DNA of 64,000 nucleotides from Pseudomonadota bacterium (GTDB taxonomy: Bacteria; Pseudomonadota; Gammaproteobacteria; Burkholderiales; Burkholderiaceae_C): assembly GCA_021819435.1 (NCBI GenBank), contig JAKARB010000015.1, positions 1 through 64,000 of the forward strand, in the 5' to 3' direction. Shown piece by piece: positions 8,690 through 20,566 of this stretch. The position numbers were made by a program, and so were the translations under genes. The notes under the pieces were generated by a model. It saw only the letters and a program-made list of their open reading frames with translations, ran no database searches and was not told the DNA's origin. Each line of letters starts with the position of its first letter. Within the stretch, counting starts at the first letter, position 1.

Positions 8690-10426
8690 TCACATTTTTT
8701 CCGGAGCGCTCACGCCCAGCAGCGCGAGGCCGCTGCGCAGCACCTGGGCGGTGGCCGTGAGCAGCGCCACGCGGGCGCGTCCGAGTTCGACATCATCCAC
8801 CAGGAAACGTTCCGCAGCGTAGTAGCTGTGGAAAGCACCCGCCAGGTCGCGCAGGTAGAAGGCGACATCGTGCGGGGCCAGGCCGATGGCCGCAGCACGC
8901 AGCATGTCGGGGTACTCGGCCAGCTTGGTCATGAGCGCCAGCTCGGTCGGAGCGCTCAGCAGCGAGAGCTTCGCGGTGCCGATGGTGCTCAGGTCGCCAC
9001 CCTTCTCGGCGTATTTCTCCGCATACTGGGCGCGCACCGACTGGATGCGGGCGTGCGCGTACTGCACGTAGAACACCGGGTTCTCGTCGTTCTGCTTCAA
9101 GGCCAGGTCTACATCGAAGACAAACTCGGTGTCGGCCTTGCGGCTGATCAGGAAGAAGCGCACCGCGTCCTTGCTGGTCCACTCGATGAGGTCGCGCAGC
9201 GTGACGTAGCTGCCGGCGCGCTTGGAGATCTTGACCTCCTCGCCGTTCTTCATCACGGTGACCATCTTGTGCAGCACGTAGTCGGGCCAACCCTGGGGGA
9301 TGCCGACGCCGGCGGCCTGCAGGCCTGCGCGCACGCGGGCAATGGTGCCGTGGTGGTCCGAGCCCTGGATGTTGACGCACTGCTCGAAGCCGCGCTCCCA
9401 CTTGGCGATGTGGTAGGCCACATCAGGCACGAAGTAGGTGTAGCCGCCATCGGACTTGCGCATGACGCGGTCCTTGTCGTCACCGTAGTCGGTGCTGCGC
9501 AGCCACAGGGCACCGCCTTCTTCGAAGGTCTTGCCGGCGTCCTTGAGCTTTTGCACTGCGGCCTCGACCCGGCCCGAGGTGTACAGGCTGGATTCGAGGT
9601 AGTAGTTGTCGAAGCGGACGTCGAAGGCCTTCAGGTCGAGGTCCTGCTCGTGGCGCAGGTAGGCCACGGCGAACTGGCGGATGCCGTCAAGGTCGTTGAC
9701 GTCACCGCTGGCTGTGAATTCGCGGTCGTCGGCCTTGACCGTCTTCTTGGCCAGGAAGTCGGCGGCGATGTCGGCGATGTAGTCGCCGTTGTAGAACTTC
9801 TTGCTTTCCGGGTTGTCCGGATCGGTTGGCCAGCAGTCATCGCCGGGCTTGAAGCCCTGGATGCGCAGGTGCGTGCTGTGGGTGAGCGTGTCGATCTGCA
9901 CACCGGCGTCGTTGTAATAGAACTCGCGGGTGACCTGCTGGCCCTGCGTTTCGAAAAGGTTGCACAGCGCGTCGCCCAAGGCGCCCTGGCGGCCGTGGCC
10001 GACATGGAGCGGACCCGTGGGGTTGGCCGAGACGAACTCGACAAGCACCTTTTTGCCGGTGGCGGGCTGCCAGCCGAATTTGTCGCCAGCGGCCAGCACA
10101 TCGGTGACGATGCTTTGCTTGGCTTCGGGCTTGAGGCGAAGGTTGATGAAACCGGGGCCGGCGATCTCGATGGGCAACTGCACCCATTGCTGCACGGCGG
10201 GTTGGGCTTCGAGCGCGGCGACCAGGGCGGCGGCCAGCTCGCGGGGGTTCTTCTTCAGCGGCTTGGCCAACTGCATGGCCGCAGTGATGGCGAGGTCGCC
10301 GTGGGCGGCCTGCTTGGGCGCTTCGAAAACAGGCTCGGGCGGGGCGGCATCGGGGGCCACCTGCGACAGGACCTGCGACAAGGCCTGGCCCAGGGCCGAA
10401 AGGAGGTCACGCTTGGCTTGGATCAT
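8690..10426 (-). CDS. argS: Arginyl-tRNA synthetase
   Basis: Class I synthetase that charges tRNA-Arg in the cytoplasm. 578 residues, the usual length. It has the N-terminal Add1 domain, the HIGH-equivalent HVGHGR within [18 protein letters not shown], the KMSKS-equivalent KISKRAG (about 399) and a C-terminal anticodon-binding DALR domain ending in [10 protein letters not shown]. The start MIQAKRDLL is the normal family N-terminus; the frame stays open upstream to 10711 but reads through the kinase promoter region and lacks similarity. First gene of an argS-SPOR-dsbA run. Confidence 0.97.
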   Translation of the reverse strand: MIQAKRDLLSALGQALSQVLSQVAPDAAPPEPVFEAPKQAAHGDLAITAAMQLAKPLKKNPRELAAALVAALEAQPAVQQWVQLPIEIAGPGFINLRLKPEAKQSIVTDVLAAGDKFGWQPATGKKVLVEFVSANPTGPLHVGHGRQGALGDALCNLFETQGQQVTREFYYNDAGVQIDTLTHSTHLRIQGFKPGDDCWPTDPDNPESKKFYNGDYIADIAADFLAKKTVKADDREFTASGDVNDLDGIRQFAVAYLRHEQDLDLKAFDVRFDNYYLESSLYTSGRVEAAVQKLKDAGKTFEEGGALWLRSTDYGDDKDRVMRKSDGGYTYFVPDVAYHIAKWERGFEQCVNIQGSDHHGTIARVRAGLQAAGVGIPQGWPDYVLHKMVTVMKNGEEVKISKRAGSYVTLRDLIEWTSKDAVRFFLISRKADTEFVFDVDLALKQNDENPVFYVQYAHARIQSVRAQYAEKYAEKGGDLSTIGTAKLSLLSAPTELALMTKLAEYPDMLRAAAIGLAPHDVAFYLRDLAGAFHSYYAAERFLVDDVELGRARVALLTATAQVLRSGLALLGVSAPEKM

Positions 10427-10577
10427 GGGCGGGATTCTACGAGGCGGCGCCCGGGGCCGTTGCCGACTGGCCTGCGCGAGGTCAATTGAGAAGAATTGCA
10501 CAGTCGGCAGCAGGCTTTTTGCCTGACGCGGGCAGCGCCGAACGTGACAAGATGCCTCCAGGACTGAACAGAAGACC

Positions 10578-11915
10578 ATGACAGGCATCGACATCGACCT
10601 GGCGGCCGGGACGATCGGCAAGTACCGGGTGATCAAGCGGCTGGGCGAAGGCGCCACCAGCGAGGTCTTCCTGTGCCGGGACGACTTCCATGACCGCGAT
10701 GTCGCGATCAAGCGGGTGCGCTCGTCCGTGCTCGGTGACGCGGTGGACGGCCCGGTCTACGCACGCTTCTTCGCCGCCGAGGCCGCCCTGGTCGGCCGCT
10801 TGCAGCACCCCAACGTCGTGCAGATCTACGACGCGGTGCCCGACCCAACTTCGCCCTACGTGGTGATGGAGCACGTGCCGGGCACGACGCTGCGCAGCTT
10901 CTGCCGCCCAGACAGCCTGCTGCCGCTGGAGCTGATCGTGGAAATCGGCTTCAAGTGCGCGATGGCGCTGGGCTATGTGTACCGCCAGGGCCTGATCCAC
11001 CGTGACGTGAAGCCGGCCAACATCCTCGCGCTGACCAATGCGCAAGGCCTGGTCACCGACGTGAAGATCACCGACTTCGGCAGCGTGCTCAACATGACGG
11101 CCGATGCGACACAGGTGCACCAGGTGGGCTCGCTGGCCTACATGGCGCCCGAGCAGCTGGATGGCCAGGCCCTCGATGCCCGCGCTGACATGTACGCCCT
11201 GGGCGCCGTGCTGTATCACCTGGTGGCTGGCCGCCCGCCCTTCGACGCGCCATCGCAGCCGGCGTTGATGAACCTGATCTACAACCAGGCGCCGACGCCG
11301 CTGGCCACGCTGCGCTCGGGCGTGCACCCGGCGGTGGACCAGGTGATCTTGCGGGCGCTGGCCAAGTCGCCACAAGACCGTTATGCCAACTGGGACGAGT
11401 TCGCGCAGGCGATTTCGTCGCTGGTGTCCGAGCACCAGGTGCCGCGCGGCCATGTGCAGGGCGTGCTGGATTCGGAACGCTTCAACCTGCTGCGCTCGCT
11501 GGATTTTTTCTCGAACTTCGGCGACGTGGAGCTGTGGGAGGTCGTGCACCGCGCGAGGTGGCAGCGCTTCCCGTTCGGCCACGCGCTGTACCGGCGCGGC
11601 GAGGAGGGCAAGACCTTCCACATCATCGCGCAGGGCAGCGTGGAGGTCTACCGCAACAACAAGCGCGTGGCGCTGCTGGGCGCGGGCACCTCGGTGGGCG
11701 AGATGGCCTACCTGGCGCCCAGCCCGGAGCTGCGCAAGCACAGCACCGACGTGGTGGTGACTGAGCCGGCCACCACCATCTCGTTCACGCCGGAGGCCAT
11801 GCAGTCGCTGAACCCGGCGAGCCGGCACCTGTTCGACGAGTCATTCATCCGGGTGCTGGTGCGGCGCCTGCACGCGGCGCACGAGGCGCTGGCGCACCCG
11901 AGGCGCATTCTTTGA
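10578..11915 (+). CDS. Ser/Thr protein kinase with C-terminal cyclic-nucleotide-binding-like domain
   Basis: 445-residue soluble protein with two modules. The Hanks-type kinase covers about residues 14-285: glycine loop [15 protein letters not shown] lysine, catalytic HRDVKPAN (about 140), metal-binding DFGS (about 165) and APEQ (about 190). All catalytic residues are present. From about residue 303 a CAP/cNMP-type beta-roll follows ([39 protein letters not shown]), ending without a DNA-binding helix-turn-helix. No transmembrane segment or PASTA repeat is visible. It is divergent from argS with 151 bp between the starts. Ligand and substrates are unknown. Confidence 0.87.
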   Translation: MTGIDIDLAAGTIGKYRVIKRLGEGATSEVFLCRDDFHDRDVAIKRVRSSVLGDAVDGPVYARFFAAEAALVGRLQHPNVVQIYDAVPDPTSPYVVMEHVPGTTLRSFCRPDSLLPLELIVEIGFKCAMALGYVYRQGLIHRDVKPANILALTNAQGLVTDVKITDFGSVLNMTADATQVHQVGSLAYMAPEQLDGQALDARADMYALGAVLYHLVAGRPPFDAPSQPALMNLIYNQAPTPLATLRSGVHPAVDQVILRALAKSPQDRYANWDEFAQAISSLVSEHQVPRGHVQGVLDSERFNLLRSLDFFSNFGDVELWEVVHRARWQRFPFGHALYRRGEEGKTFHIIAQGSVEVYRNNKRVALLGAGTSVGEMAYLAPSPELRKHSTDVVVTEPATTISFTPEAMQSLNPASRHLFDESFIRVLVRRLHAAHEALAHPRRIL

Positions 11916-12034
11916 GCCAGGCGATGTTGCGCGCTGTCATCGACAGCAAAGGGTGAGGCGTTGACAATGCGTCAGGCGCCTTGCCATGAGGCACCTGATC
12001 CCCCACAACAGACCTCTTTCGATGGAGTGAAGAC

Positions 12035-12298
12035 ATGCGTGCACTGATCGCCACCCTCTCCCTGGTCCTGATGGCCGGCCTGGCCCACGCCAACCCCGAG
12101 TGCGAGGCCAAGGCCGTCGACAAGAACGGCAAACCGCTGGCCGGTGCGGCCAAGGCGAGCTTCGTCAAGAAGTGCGCCAAGGAAACCACCGGCGCGGCCT
12201 GCGAGGCCAAGGCGCTGGACAAGAATGGCAAGGCCCTGGCGGGTGCTGCCAAGAAGAGCTTCATGAAGAAGTGCGAGAAGGAAGCGGCGGCCGGCTGA
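12035..12298 (+). CDS. PsiF-repeat small secreted protein
   Basis: 87-residue precursor with a Sec signal peptide (MRALIATLSLVLMAGLAHA). Two tandem copies of a motif with the shape C-E-A-K-A-x-D-K-N-G-K-x-L-A-G-A-A-K-x-S-F-x-K-K-C follow. This is the pattern of PsiF (phosphate-starvation-inducible) repeats; function is unknown, and the location should be the periplasm. Each repeat has two cysteines, so internal disulfides are possible. Lysine content is high. The gene is monocistronic and ends at a clear terminator. Confidence 0.8.
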   Translation: MRALIATLSLVLMAGLAHANPECEAKAVDKNGKPLAGAAKASFVKKCAKETTGAACEAKALDKNGKALAGAAKKSFMKKCEKEAAAG

Positions 12299-12320
12299 TA
12301 ACTTCGCCCGCCCCGCACCG

Positions 12321-12346
12321 AAACCCGGCCATGTGCCGGGTTTTTT
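12321..12346 (+). terminator. Intrinsic terminator after the PsiF gene
   Basis: Nine-base arms AAACCCGGC (12321-12329) and GCCGGGTTT (12335-12343) with loop CATGT, followed by more T residues. The DUF2214 gene converges from the other side 17 bp away. Confidence 0.85.
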
Positions 12347-12362
12347 CTGGCCCGGCCAGCAG

Positions 12363-12815
12363 TCAACGCGTCCAGATGCCCCGCGCCAGGAAGGCCCCGA
12401 ACAGCGGCAACACCAGCAGCAGGTGGGCCTGGGCCATGATCCAGCGGCGGATGCCTCGCACCTCGGCCTCATCCGGCAGGGCTCCGGTCGCATTGAGTTG
12501 CCGCTTCCAGCGGATGAAGGCGAACGTCGGCTTGAGCGACATCAGCCCGATCAGCGCGAACAGCCCCACCTTGGCATGCAGCAGCGGCTGGCTCCAGTAC
12601 CAGCCCACGCCTTTGACGCCCCAGTAGGTGCGCGCCAGGCCCGTGGCGATCACGGCGATGGCTGCCGCCAGGTAGATCAGGTCGACCCGCGCCAGGCGGC
12701 GCACGACGGCGGCGTTCATCCATTCGGGTCTGCACAGCGCGGCCTCGCTGGTGATGAAGACCACCAGACTGAGGATGGCGACGAAGTGGGCGTAGGCGAG
12801 CAGGGCTTCGGTCAT
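12363..12815 (-). CDS. DUF2214 family membrane protein
   Basis: 150-residue integral membrane protein. Four hydrophobic segments are seen: YAHFVAILSLVVFITSEAAL, LIYLAAAIAVIATGLARTYW, KVGLFALIGLMSLKPTFAFI and AHLLLVLPLFGAFLARGIW. The spacing and the histidine in the first segment are typical of DUF2214 proteins, which have no assigned function. The start at 12815 is chosen because the longer frame only adds residues that overlap the upstream LysR gene. It lies 17 bp downstream of that gene, so the two are probably co-transcribed. Confidence 0.78.
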   Translation of the reverse strand: MTEALLAYAHFVAILSLVVFITSEAALCRPEWMNAAVVRRLARVDLIYLAAAIAVIATGLARTYWGVKGVGWYWSQPLLHAKVGLFALIGLMSLKPTFAFIRWKRQLNATGALPDEAEVRGIRRWIMAQAHLLLVLPLFGAFLARGIWTR

Positions 12816-12832
12816 GGCACGATCATGCCTGA

Positions 12833-13756
12833 TCAGGCGGCCAGCGCGACAGCCTGCTTCCAGTAGCCGGGCTCGCGGTAGGTGGCCTGCAGGAAGTCGA
12901 CCCACAGGCTAAGGCGCAGCGGCCGATGCTTGCGCTGCGCGAAGACGGCATAAATGCCCGTGGGTGGCGCGGCGAACTCATCGAGCACGGTGACGAGCTG
13001 GCCCGTGCGCACATCGGCCTCGACCTCCCACCACGAGCGCCAGGCCAGGCCCAGGCCCGCCAGGCACCAGGCGTGCAGCACCTGCCCGTCGGAGCAGTCG
13101 AAACGCGACGCGGGCCGCACGTGCACCGGCTGGCCGTCGACGGTGAAGGCCCAGCCACGCGTCTGGCTGGCTTCGGAGCTCAGCGTGAGGCATTCATGGC
13201 GGGCGATGTCGGCCGGGCTTTGCGGGCGGCCGTGCGCCGTCAAATAGCCTGGGCTGGCCACGCACAGGCGGCGGTTGTCGGCCAGGCGCACGCTGATCAG
13301 GCTGGAATCGGGCATCTCGCCCACGCGCACGGCGCAGTCGAAGCCTTCATGCACGAGGTCGACCAGGCGGTCCGACAAATCGAGCGAGACGGTCAGGCCT
13401 GGGTGGTCGGCCACGAAGCGCGGCACCAGGGGCGCGACGTGCCGCCGCCCGAAACCGGCCGGCGCGGTGATGCGCAGGTGTCCGCGTGCCTGCAGGCCGC
13501 CCGCGCTGACCTCGGATTCGGCGTTGGCCAGGTCGGCGAGGATGCGCTGGGCGTCTTCAAGGAAGGCGGCGCCTTCATGCGTGAGGCTGATGCGGCGCGT
13601 GGTGCGCAGCAGCAGCTTGACGCCCAGGCGCTCTTCCAGCGCGTCGATGCGGCGGCCGATGACGGCGGGCGCCACGCCTTCGGCGGCGGCAGCGGCGGTG
13701 AGGCTGCCCTTGGTGGCCACGGCAACGAACGATTCCAGCTGCTTGAGTCGGTCCAT
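12833..13756 (-). CDS. LysR family transcriptional regulator
   Basis: 307-residue LysR-type regulator. The winged helix-turn-helix (residues 1-60) has the family signature in LESFVAVATKGSLTAAAAAEGVAPAVIGRRIDALE. The effector-binding domain contains GHLRITAPAGFGRRHVAPLVPRF and the motif DLSDRLVDLVHEGFDCAVRVGE. The start at 13756 has AGGAG four bases upstream. It is divergent from glcB, so it may control malate synthase, itself, or the downstream DUF2214 gene; the sequence does not decide this. The effector is unknown. Confidence 0.9.
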   Translation of the reverse strand: MDRLKQLESFVAVATKGSLTAAAAAEGVAPAVIGRRIDALEERLGVKLLLRTTRRISLTHEGAAFLEDAQRILADLANAESEVSAGGLQARGHLRITAPAGFGRRHVAPLVPRFVADHPGLTVSLDLSDRLVDLVHEGFDCAVRVGEMPDSSLISVRLADNRRLCVASPGYLTAHGRPQSPADIARHECLTLSSEASQTRGWAFTVDGQPVHVRPASRFDCSDGQVLHAWCLAGLGLAWRSWWEVEADVRTGQLVTVLDEFAAPPTGIYAVFAQRKHRPLRLSLWVDFLQATYREPGYWKQAVALAA

Positions 13757-13937
13757 GCTCCTGCCCTGCTGTGTGGGGGGACGTCCTGGTTCAGCGCCCC
13801 GTGGGCCTGCGGCGGCGCCTGGCATGCGCGTTTCGTGGCCATCCGAACGGGCCATGTTGATCAGGCGTGGGTCAAAAGACAATGGGGGTGGCGCCCGGGA
13901 AGATCCGAAGGATGGGGCTCGCGAGGCTTTGATTTTT

Positions 13938-14010
13938 GCTCAAAAGTCATGAATCAATGAATTTTTGAGCTGGTAATGAACGGATCGGTATGGAATAAAC
14001 TGCTCCGTTC
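13938..14010. promoter_or_regulatory. Inverted repeats in the LysR-glcB divergent region
   Basis: The 357-bp gap 13757-14113 holds two inverted repeats. One is GCTCAAAA (13938-13945) with TTTTGAGC (13963-13970), spacer 17. The other is GAACGGA (13978-13984) with TCCGTTC (14004-14010), spacer 19. A weak promoter for glcB, TTGAGC (13965-13970) and TATGGA (13989-13994) with spacer 18, overlaps both. The arrangement would suit LysR-type control of glcB. The rest of the gap shows nothing I can name. Confidence 0.4.
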
Positions 14011-14113
14011 CAAAAGAGGCGAGGTCCGCCTGCTGCGCCACCCCTGCGGCAGTTGCCCGATGGCCCGCCCCCGCCTCCACCAGATTTCACTGACTCTTTT
14101 CACGAGGTTCTCC

Positions 14114-16309
14114 ATGACCGCACGCACCCAAGTTCACAGCCTGCAAGTGGCCACCGAGCTCTTCCGCTTCGTCGAAGACAAGGTCCTGCCTGGCACCGGC
14201 GTCGACAGCGCCAAGTTCTGGGCCGGCTTCGACGCCATCGTCAACGAGCTGGCGCCCAAGAACGCCGCCCTGCTGGCCGAGCGCGACCGCATCCAGACCG
14301 AGATGGACAAGTGGCACGCCGCCAACCCAGGCCCGATCTCCGACATGGCCGCCTACAAGGCCCACCTGGAAAAGATCGGCTACATGGTGCCCGTGCCCGG
14401 TGACGTGAAGGCCACCACAGCCAATGTCGACGCCGAGCTGGCCCTGCAAGCCGGCCCGCAGTTGGTCGTACCCATCCTGAACGCCCGCTACGCGCTCAAC
14501 GCCGCCAACGCCCGCTGGGGCAGCCTGTACGACGCGCTGTATGGCACCGACGCCATCCCCGAAGAAGGCGGCGCCGACAAGGGCAAGGGCTACAACCCGG
14601 TGCGTGGCGCCAAGGTGATCGCCTGGGCGCGCAACTTCCTGGACAAGGCAGCTCCGCTGGAAGGCGCTTCGCACAAGGAAGCCACGGGCTACAGCGTCGC
14701 TGGCGGCAAGCTGGTCGTCGCCCTGAACGGCGGCAAGACCACCGGCTTGCAGAACCCCGAGCAGTTCGTCGGCTTCCAGGGTGACGCCGCCGCGCCGTCG
14801 AGCGTGCTGCTGGTCAACAACGGCATGCACGTCGACATCCAGATCAACCGCTCGACCCCGATCGGCCAGACCGATCCGGCCGGCGTGTCGGCCCTGGTGC
14901 TGGAATCGGCCGTCTCCACCATCCTGGACCTGGAAGACTCGGTCGCCGCCGTGGACGCCGAAGACAAGGTGCTGGGCTACAGCAACTGGCTGGGCATCCA
15001 GCTGGGCACGCTGACCGAAGAAGTCGCCAAGGGTGGCAAGACCTTCACCCGCAAGCTCAATGGCGACCGCGTGTACGCCGGAGCCAAGGGTGGCGAAGTC
15101 AAGCTGCACGGCCGCTCGCTCATGTTCGTGCGCAACGTCGGTCACCTGATGACCAACCCCGCCATCCTGTGGGGTTCGGAGGGCAAAGAGATCCCAGAAG
15201 GCATCATGGACGCCGTGATCACCACGACCATCGCCCTGCATGATCTGCAAGGCCGTGGCCAGATCAACGGCCAGGCCATCCGCAACTCGCGCACCGGCTC
15301 GGTCTACATCGTCAAGCCCAAGATGCACGGCCCCGCTGAAGTGGCCTTCGCCGCCGAGCTGTTCTCGCGCGTCGAGAAGCTGCTGGGCCTCGCCGACAGC
15401 ACCGTCAAGCTGGGCATCATGGACGAAGAGCGCCGCACCTCGGTGAACCTGAAGGCCTGCATCGCCGCCGCTTCGAGCCGCGTGGCCTTCATCAACACCG
15501 GCTTCCTGGACCGCACCGGCGACGAGATGCACACCGCCATGCTGGCCGGCCCGATGATGCGCAAGGGCGACATCAAGAACAGCGCCTGGATCGCCGCTTA
15601 CGAGCGCCGCAACGTGCTGATCGGCCTGCAGATGGGCCTGCGTGGTCGCGCCCAGATCGGCAAGGGCATGTGGGCCATGCCCGACCTGATGGCCGGCATG
15701 CTGGAGCAGAAGATCGCCCACCCCAAGGCCGGTGCCAACACCGCCTGGACGCCTTCGCCCACCGCCGCCACGCTGCACGCCACGCACTACCATCAGGTCA
15801 ACGTGGCCGCCATCCAGCAAGACATCGAGAAGACTGGCGAAGATCCGCAATCGCTGCTCGACAAGCTGCTGACCATCCCCGTGGTGGCCGAGGCCAACTG
15901 GTCTGACGCCGAAAAGCAGCAAGAGCTCGACAACAACATCCAGGGCATCCTGGGTTATGTGGTGCGCTGGATCGACCAGGGCGTGGGCTGCTCGAAGGTG
16001 CCCGACATCCACAACGTGGGCCTGATGGAAGACCGCGCCACGCTGCGCATCTCCAGCCAGCACGTGGCCAACTGGCTGCACCATGGCGTGATCACCGAAG
16101 CGCAGGTGCGTGACAGCTTCAATCGCATGGCCGCCGTGGTGGACGGCCAGAACGCCGGTGACCCGCTGTACCAGTCGCTCGTGGCCAACCCGCAAGGGGC
16201 CGCCTTCCAGGCCGCGCTGGACCTGGTCTTCAAGGGTAAGGAGCAGCCCTCAGGTTACACCGAGCCGCTGCTGCACGCCTGGCGTTTGAAGAAGAAGGCT
16301 CAAGGCTGA
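14114..16309 (+). CDS. glcB: Malate synthase G
   Basis: Condenses glyoxylate and acetyl-CoA to malate, for growth on glycolate, acetate or similar substrates. 731 residues, the usual length of the G isoform. The TIM-barrel core includes the long stretch around [31 protein letters not shown] and [18 protein letters not shown]. The C-terminal domain carries [25 protein letters not shown]. The start [10 protein letters not shown] is preceded by CACGAGG; longer in-frame starts upstream lack family resemblance. It stands alone, divergent from the LysR gene, and ends at a strong terminator. Confidence 0.96.
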   Translation: MTARTQVHSLQVATELFRFVEDKVLPGTGVDSAKFWAGFDAIVNELAPKNAALLAERDRIQTEMDKWHAANPGPISDMAAYKAHLEKIGYMVPVPGDVKATTANVDAELALQAGPQLVVPILNARYALNAANARWGSLYDALYGTDAIPEEGGADKGKGYNPVRGAKVIAWARNFLDKAAPLEGASHKEATGYSVAGGKLVVALNGGKTTGLQNPEQFVGFQGDAAAPSSVLLVNNGMHVDIQINRSTPIGQTDPAGVSALVLESAVSTILDLEDSVAAVDAEDKVLGYSNWLGIQLGTLTEEVAKGGKTFTRKLNGDRVYAGAKGGEVKLHGRSLMFVRNVGHLMTNPAILWGSEGKEIPEGIMDAVITTTIALHDLQGRGQINGQAIRNSRTGSVYIVKPKMHGPAEVAFAAELFSRVEKLLGLADSTVKLGIMDEERRTSVNLKACIAAASSRVAFINTGFLDRTGDEMHTAMLAGPMMRKGDIKNSAWIAAYERRNVLIGLQMGLRGRAQIGKGMWAMPDLMAGMLEQKIAHPKAGANTAWTPSPTAATLHATHYHQVNVAAIQQDIEKTGEDPQSLLDKLLTIPVVAEANWSDAEKQQELDNNIQGILGYVVRWIDQGVGCSKVPDIHNVGLMEDRATLRISSQHVANWLHHGVITEAQVRDSFNRMAAVVDGQNAGDPLYQSLVANPQGAAFQAALDLVFKGKEQPSGYTEPLLHAWRLKKKAQG

Positions 16310-16378
16310 TCGACACTTCGGTCGAACATCTGGCAGGCATTCAGCCTGTCACCCGGCCAAATGGCCGATGACCGATGC

Positions 16379-16404
16379 AACGGCGCCCGTGAGGCGCCGT
16401 TTTT
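16379..16404 (+). terminator. Intrinsic terminator after glcB
   Basis: Perfect nine-base arms AACGGCGCC (16379-16387) and GGCGCCGTT (16393-16401), loop CGTGA, then a run of T. Confidence 0.88.
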
Positions 16405-16546
16405 CATGCCAGGACCCGCATGTTCAGGAGGCATCGGTCACCTCGGTGCCCTCCTGACCAAGCCATGAAGGCCGTCCCTTCGTTTAAAGTCATCGCCGCA
16501 TGGCCCCGGTGCTCACCGGGGTCGCTGTTCAACCCAGGGAGACAAC

Positions 16547-17230
16547 ATGAAGTCCTCGTTCCGCCTGGTGGCCATGGCCGCCACCATCGCCGCGCCGCTG
16601 CTGATCGGCGGCTGCGCCACCGAATCGTCGCAAGCGCTCGCCGTGCAGAAGACGCAAGCCTCCACGCGCGCCTACACCGGCGCGCGCGCGCCCATCGCCG
16701 TCGGCAAGTTCGACAACCGCTCCAGCTACCTGCGCGGCGTGTTCTCCGATGGCGTCGACCGCCTCGGCAGCCAGGCCAAGACCATCCTCATCGGCCACCT
16801 GCAGCAGACCAACCGCTTCAACGTTCTTGATCGCGACAACATGGCCGAGATCAAGCAGGAAGCCAGCATCCAGGGTACCGCACAGCAACTCAAGGGCGCC
16901 GACTTCGTGGTCACCGGTGACGTGACCGAGTTCGGCCGCAAGGAAGTGGGCGACCACCAGTTGTTCGGGATCCTGGGGCGCGGCAAGACGCAAGTGGCGT
17001 ACGCCAAGGTCACGCTCAACGTGGTGAACATCCGCACATCCGAGGTCGTCTACTCCGTGCAGGGCGCGGGCGAGTACCAGCTCTCCAACCGCGAGATCAT
17101 CGGTTTCGGCGGCACGGCGAGCTATGACTCCACGCTCAACGGCAAGGTGCTGGATTTGGCCATCCGCGAGGCCGTGGACCGCCTGGGCGAAGGCATCGAC
17201 GCAGGCGCTTTCACGCCCGCCAAGCGCTGA
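16547..17230 (+). CDS. CsgG/HfaB family lipoprotein
   Basis: 227-residue outer-membrane lipoprotein precursor: signal peptide with lipobox IGGC, so Cys is near residue 23. The mature part resembles CsgG, the curli secretion channel (PIAVGKFDNRSSY; RFNVLDRDNMAEIKQEASIQG; QLKGADFVVTGDVTEFG; VAYAKVTLNVVNIRTSEVVYSVQGAG). It is shorter than E. coli CsgG. No curli subunits or csgE/F lie nearby. It is the first gene of a three-lipoprotein operon with DUF4810 and DUF799 proteins, the order known from the Neisseria GNA1162 region. A hairpin, CCCCGGTG/CACCGGGG, lies at 16504-16521, in the leader. Confidence 0.86.
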   Translation: MKSSFRLVAMAATIAAPLLIGGCATESSQALAVQKTQASTRAYTGARAPIAVGKFDNRSSYLRGVFSDGVDRLGSQAKTILIGHLQQTNRFNVLDRDNMAEIKQEASIQGTAQQLKGADFVVTGDVTEFGRKEVGDHQLFGILGRGKTQVAYAKVTLNVVNIRTSEVVYSVQGAGEYQLSNREIIGFGGTASYDSTLNGKVLDLAIREAVDRLGEGIDAGAFTPAKR

Positions 17231-17251
17231 CACGTCGGAAAGGCACACACC

Positions 17252-17629
17252 ATGATGCACCGACCCACCGCACGTGGGCTGGCGGGCCTTTGCCTGCTGG
17301 CCGCCCTGAGCGCCTTGACTGGCTGCGCAGGACCGAAGCAGCTCTACAGCTGGAACGATTACCAGCCACAGGTGTACGCACACCTGAAAAACGACGGCAA
17401 GTCGTCACCCGAGGAGCAAATCCTTGAGCTGGAGGCAGGCATCCAGAAAGCCGCAGCCAAGGGCGCTCAGGTTCCACCGGGCTACCACGCTCACCTCGGT
17501 CTGCTCTACCTCAACACGGGCCGCACCGATCAGGCTTTGGCTGCGTGGAACCAAGAGAAGGCCTTGTATCCGGAGTCGACCAAGTACATCGACTTCCTGA
17601 TCAACAACATGAAAAAGAACAGGAGCTGA
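17252..17629 (+). CDS. DUF4810 lipoprotein
   Basis: 125-residue lipoprotein precursor. The signal peptide ends in the lipobox LTGC (Cys near residue 25). The mature part begins KQLYSWNDYQPQVYAHLK, typical for DUF4810, and holds a TPR-like helical pair (YHAHLGLLYLNTGRTDQALAAWNQEKALYPES). Function is unknown; it always travels with CsgG-like and DUF799 genes. It lies 21 bp after the CsgG-like gene and two bases before the next. Confidence 0.85.
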   Translation: MMHRPTARGLAGLCLLAALSALTGCAGPKQLYSWNDYQPQVYAHLKNDGKSSPEEQILELEAGIQKAAAKGAQVPPGYHAHLGLLYLNTGRTDQALAAWNQEKALYPESTKYIDFLINNMKKNRS

Positions 17630-17631
17630 CG

Positions 17632-18309
17632 ATGTCAACCCGATTCATGCACCGATCGCTGCTGAGCGCCTGCACCGTGGCGGTGGCCCTGCTGGCCGGT
17701 TGCGCCGCACCGGTCAAGACCGACTACACCGCTTTCAGGGCAGCCAAGCCCGCGTCCATCCTCGTGCTGCCGCCGGTCAACGACACCAACGATGTCAACG
17801 CCACGTTCAGCATGCTGGCGCAGACCACGTACCCGCTTGCTGAGGGCGGTTACTACGTCATGCCCGTGACCCTGGTGAACGAGACCTTCCGCCAGAACGG
17901 GTTGACCATCCCCGCCGAAATGCACGAGGTGCCCGTTGCCAAGCTCAAGGAGATCTTTGGCGCCGACGCCGCGCTCTACATCAAGATCACCAAGTACGGC
18001 ACCACGTACACCGTGCTCAGCAGCGCCGCCGTCGTGAGCGCCGAGGCCCGCCTGGTGGACCTGTCCACGGGCACGCTGCTGTGGAGTGGACGCGCCAGCG
18101 CTTCGAGCGATGAAAACAACAACAACAGCGGTGGCGGCCTGGCCGGCCTGCTGGTGACCGCCATCGTCAAGCAGATCATGAACAACGTGACCGATGCGTC
18201 TCACAACGTGGCCGGCATCACCAGCACACGGCTGCTGTCGGCAGGCACGCCCAATGGGCTGCTGTACGGCCCGCGCTCGCCCTTGTACGGCAAGGACAAC
18301 ACCAACTGA
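17632..18309 (+). CDS. DUF799 (GNA1162-like) lipoprotein
   Basis: 225-residue lipoprotein precursor with signal peptide and lipobox LAGC. The mature domain (SILVLPPVNDTNDVNATFSM...YYVMPVTLVNETFRQNGL...VPVAKLKEIFGADAALYIKI) is the DUF799/GNA1162 family, which in Neisseria is a surface-exposed antigen with a fold related to periplasmic TolB-N-like domains. The start at 17632 has AGGAG six bases upstream, inside the end of the DUF4810 gene. Last gene of the operon. The exact role is unknown; a complex with the CsgG-like channel is a reasonable inference. Confidence 0.86.
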   Translation: MSTRFMHRSLLSACTVAVALLAGCAAPVKTDYTAFRAAKPASILVLPPVNDTNDVNATFSMLAQTTYPLAEGGYYVMPVTLVNETFRQNGLTIPAEMHEVPVAKLKEIFGADAALYIKITKYGTTYTVLSSAAVVSAEARLVDLSTGTLLWSGRASASSDENNNNSGGGLAGLLVTAIVKQIMNNVTDASHNVAGITSTRLLSAGTPNGLLYGPRSPLYGKDNTN

Positions 18310-20466
<2,157 letters not shown>

Positions 20467-20487
20467 TGGTTCGGTTGGCGCCATGAA

Positions 20488-20513
20488 AAACGGCCCTCAA
20501 GAGAGGGCCGTTT
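20488..20513. terminator. Bidirectional terminator between fadH and an OMP gene
   Basis: Eleven-base arms AAACGGCCCTC (20488-20498) and GAGGGCCGTTT (20503-20513), loop AAGA. The stem can extend outward with GCCATGAAA/TTTCATGGC, interrupted by two unpaired A. A and T tracts on opposite sides let it serve fadH from the left and the barrel gene from the right. Confidence 0.8.
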
Positions 20514-20566
20514 CATGGCGATTCATGTCGCTGAGCAGGCACGCCCGCTCAACCTTCGAGCGTTGA

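Noticed and set aside
8606-10489. A 627-codon plus-strand frame opposite argS
   Set aside because: Antisense to a full-length synthetase with intact motifs; no independent signal.
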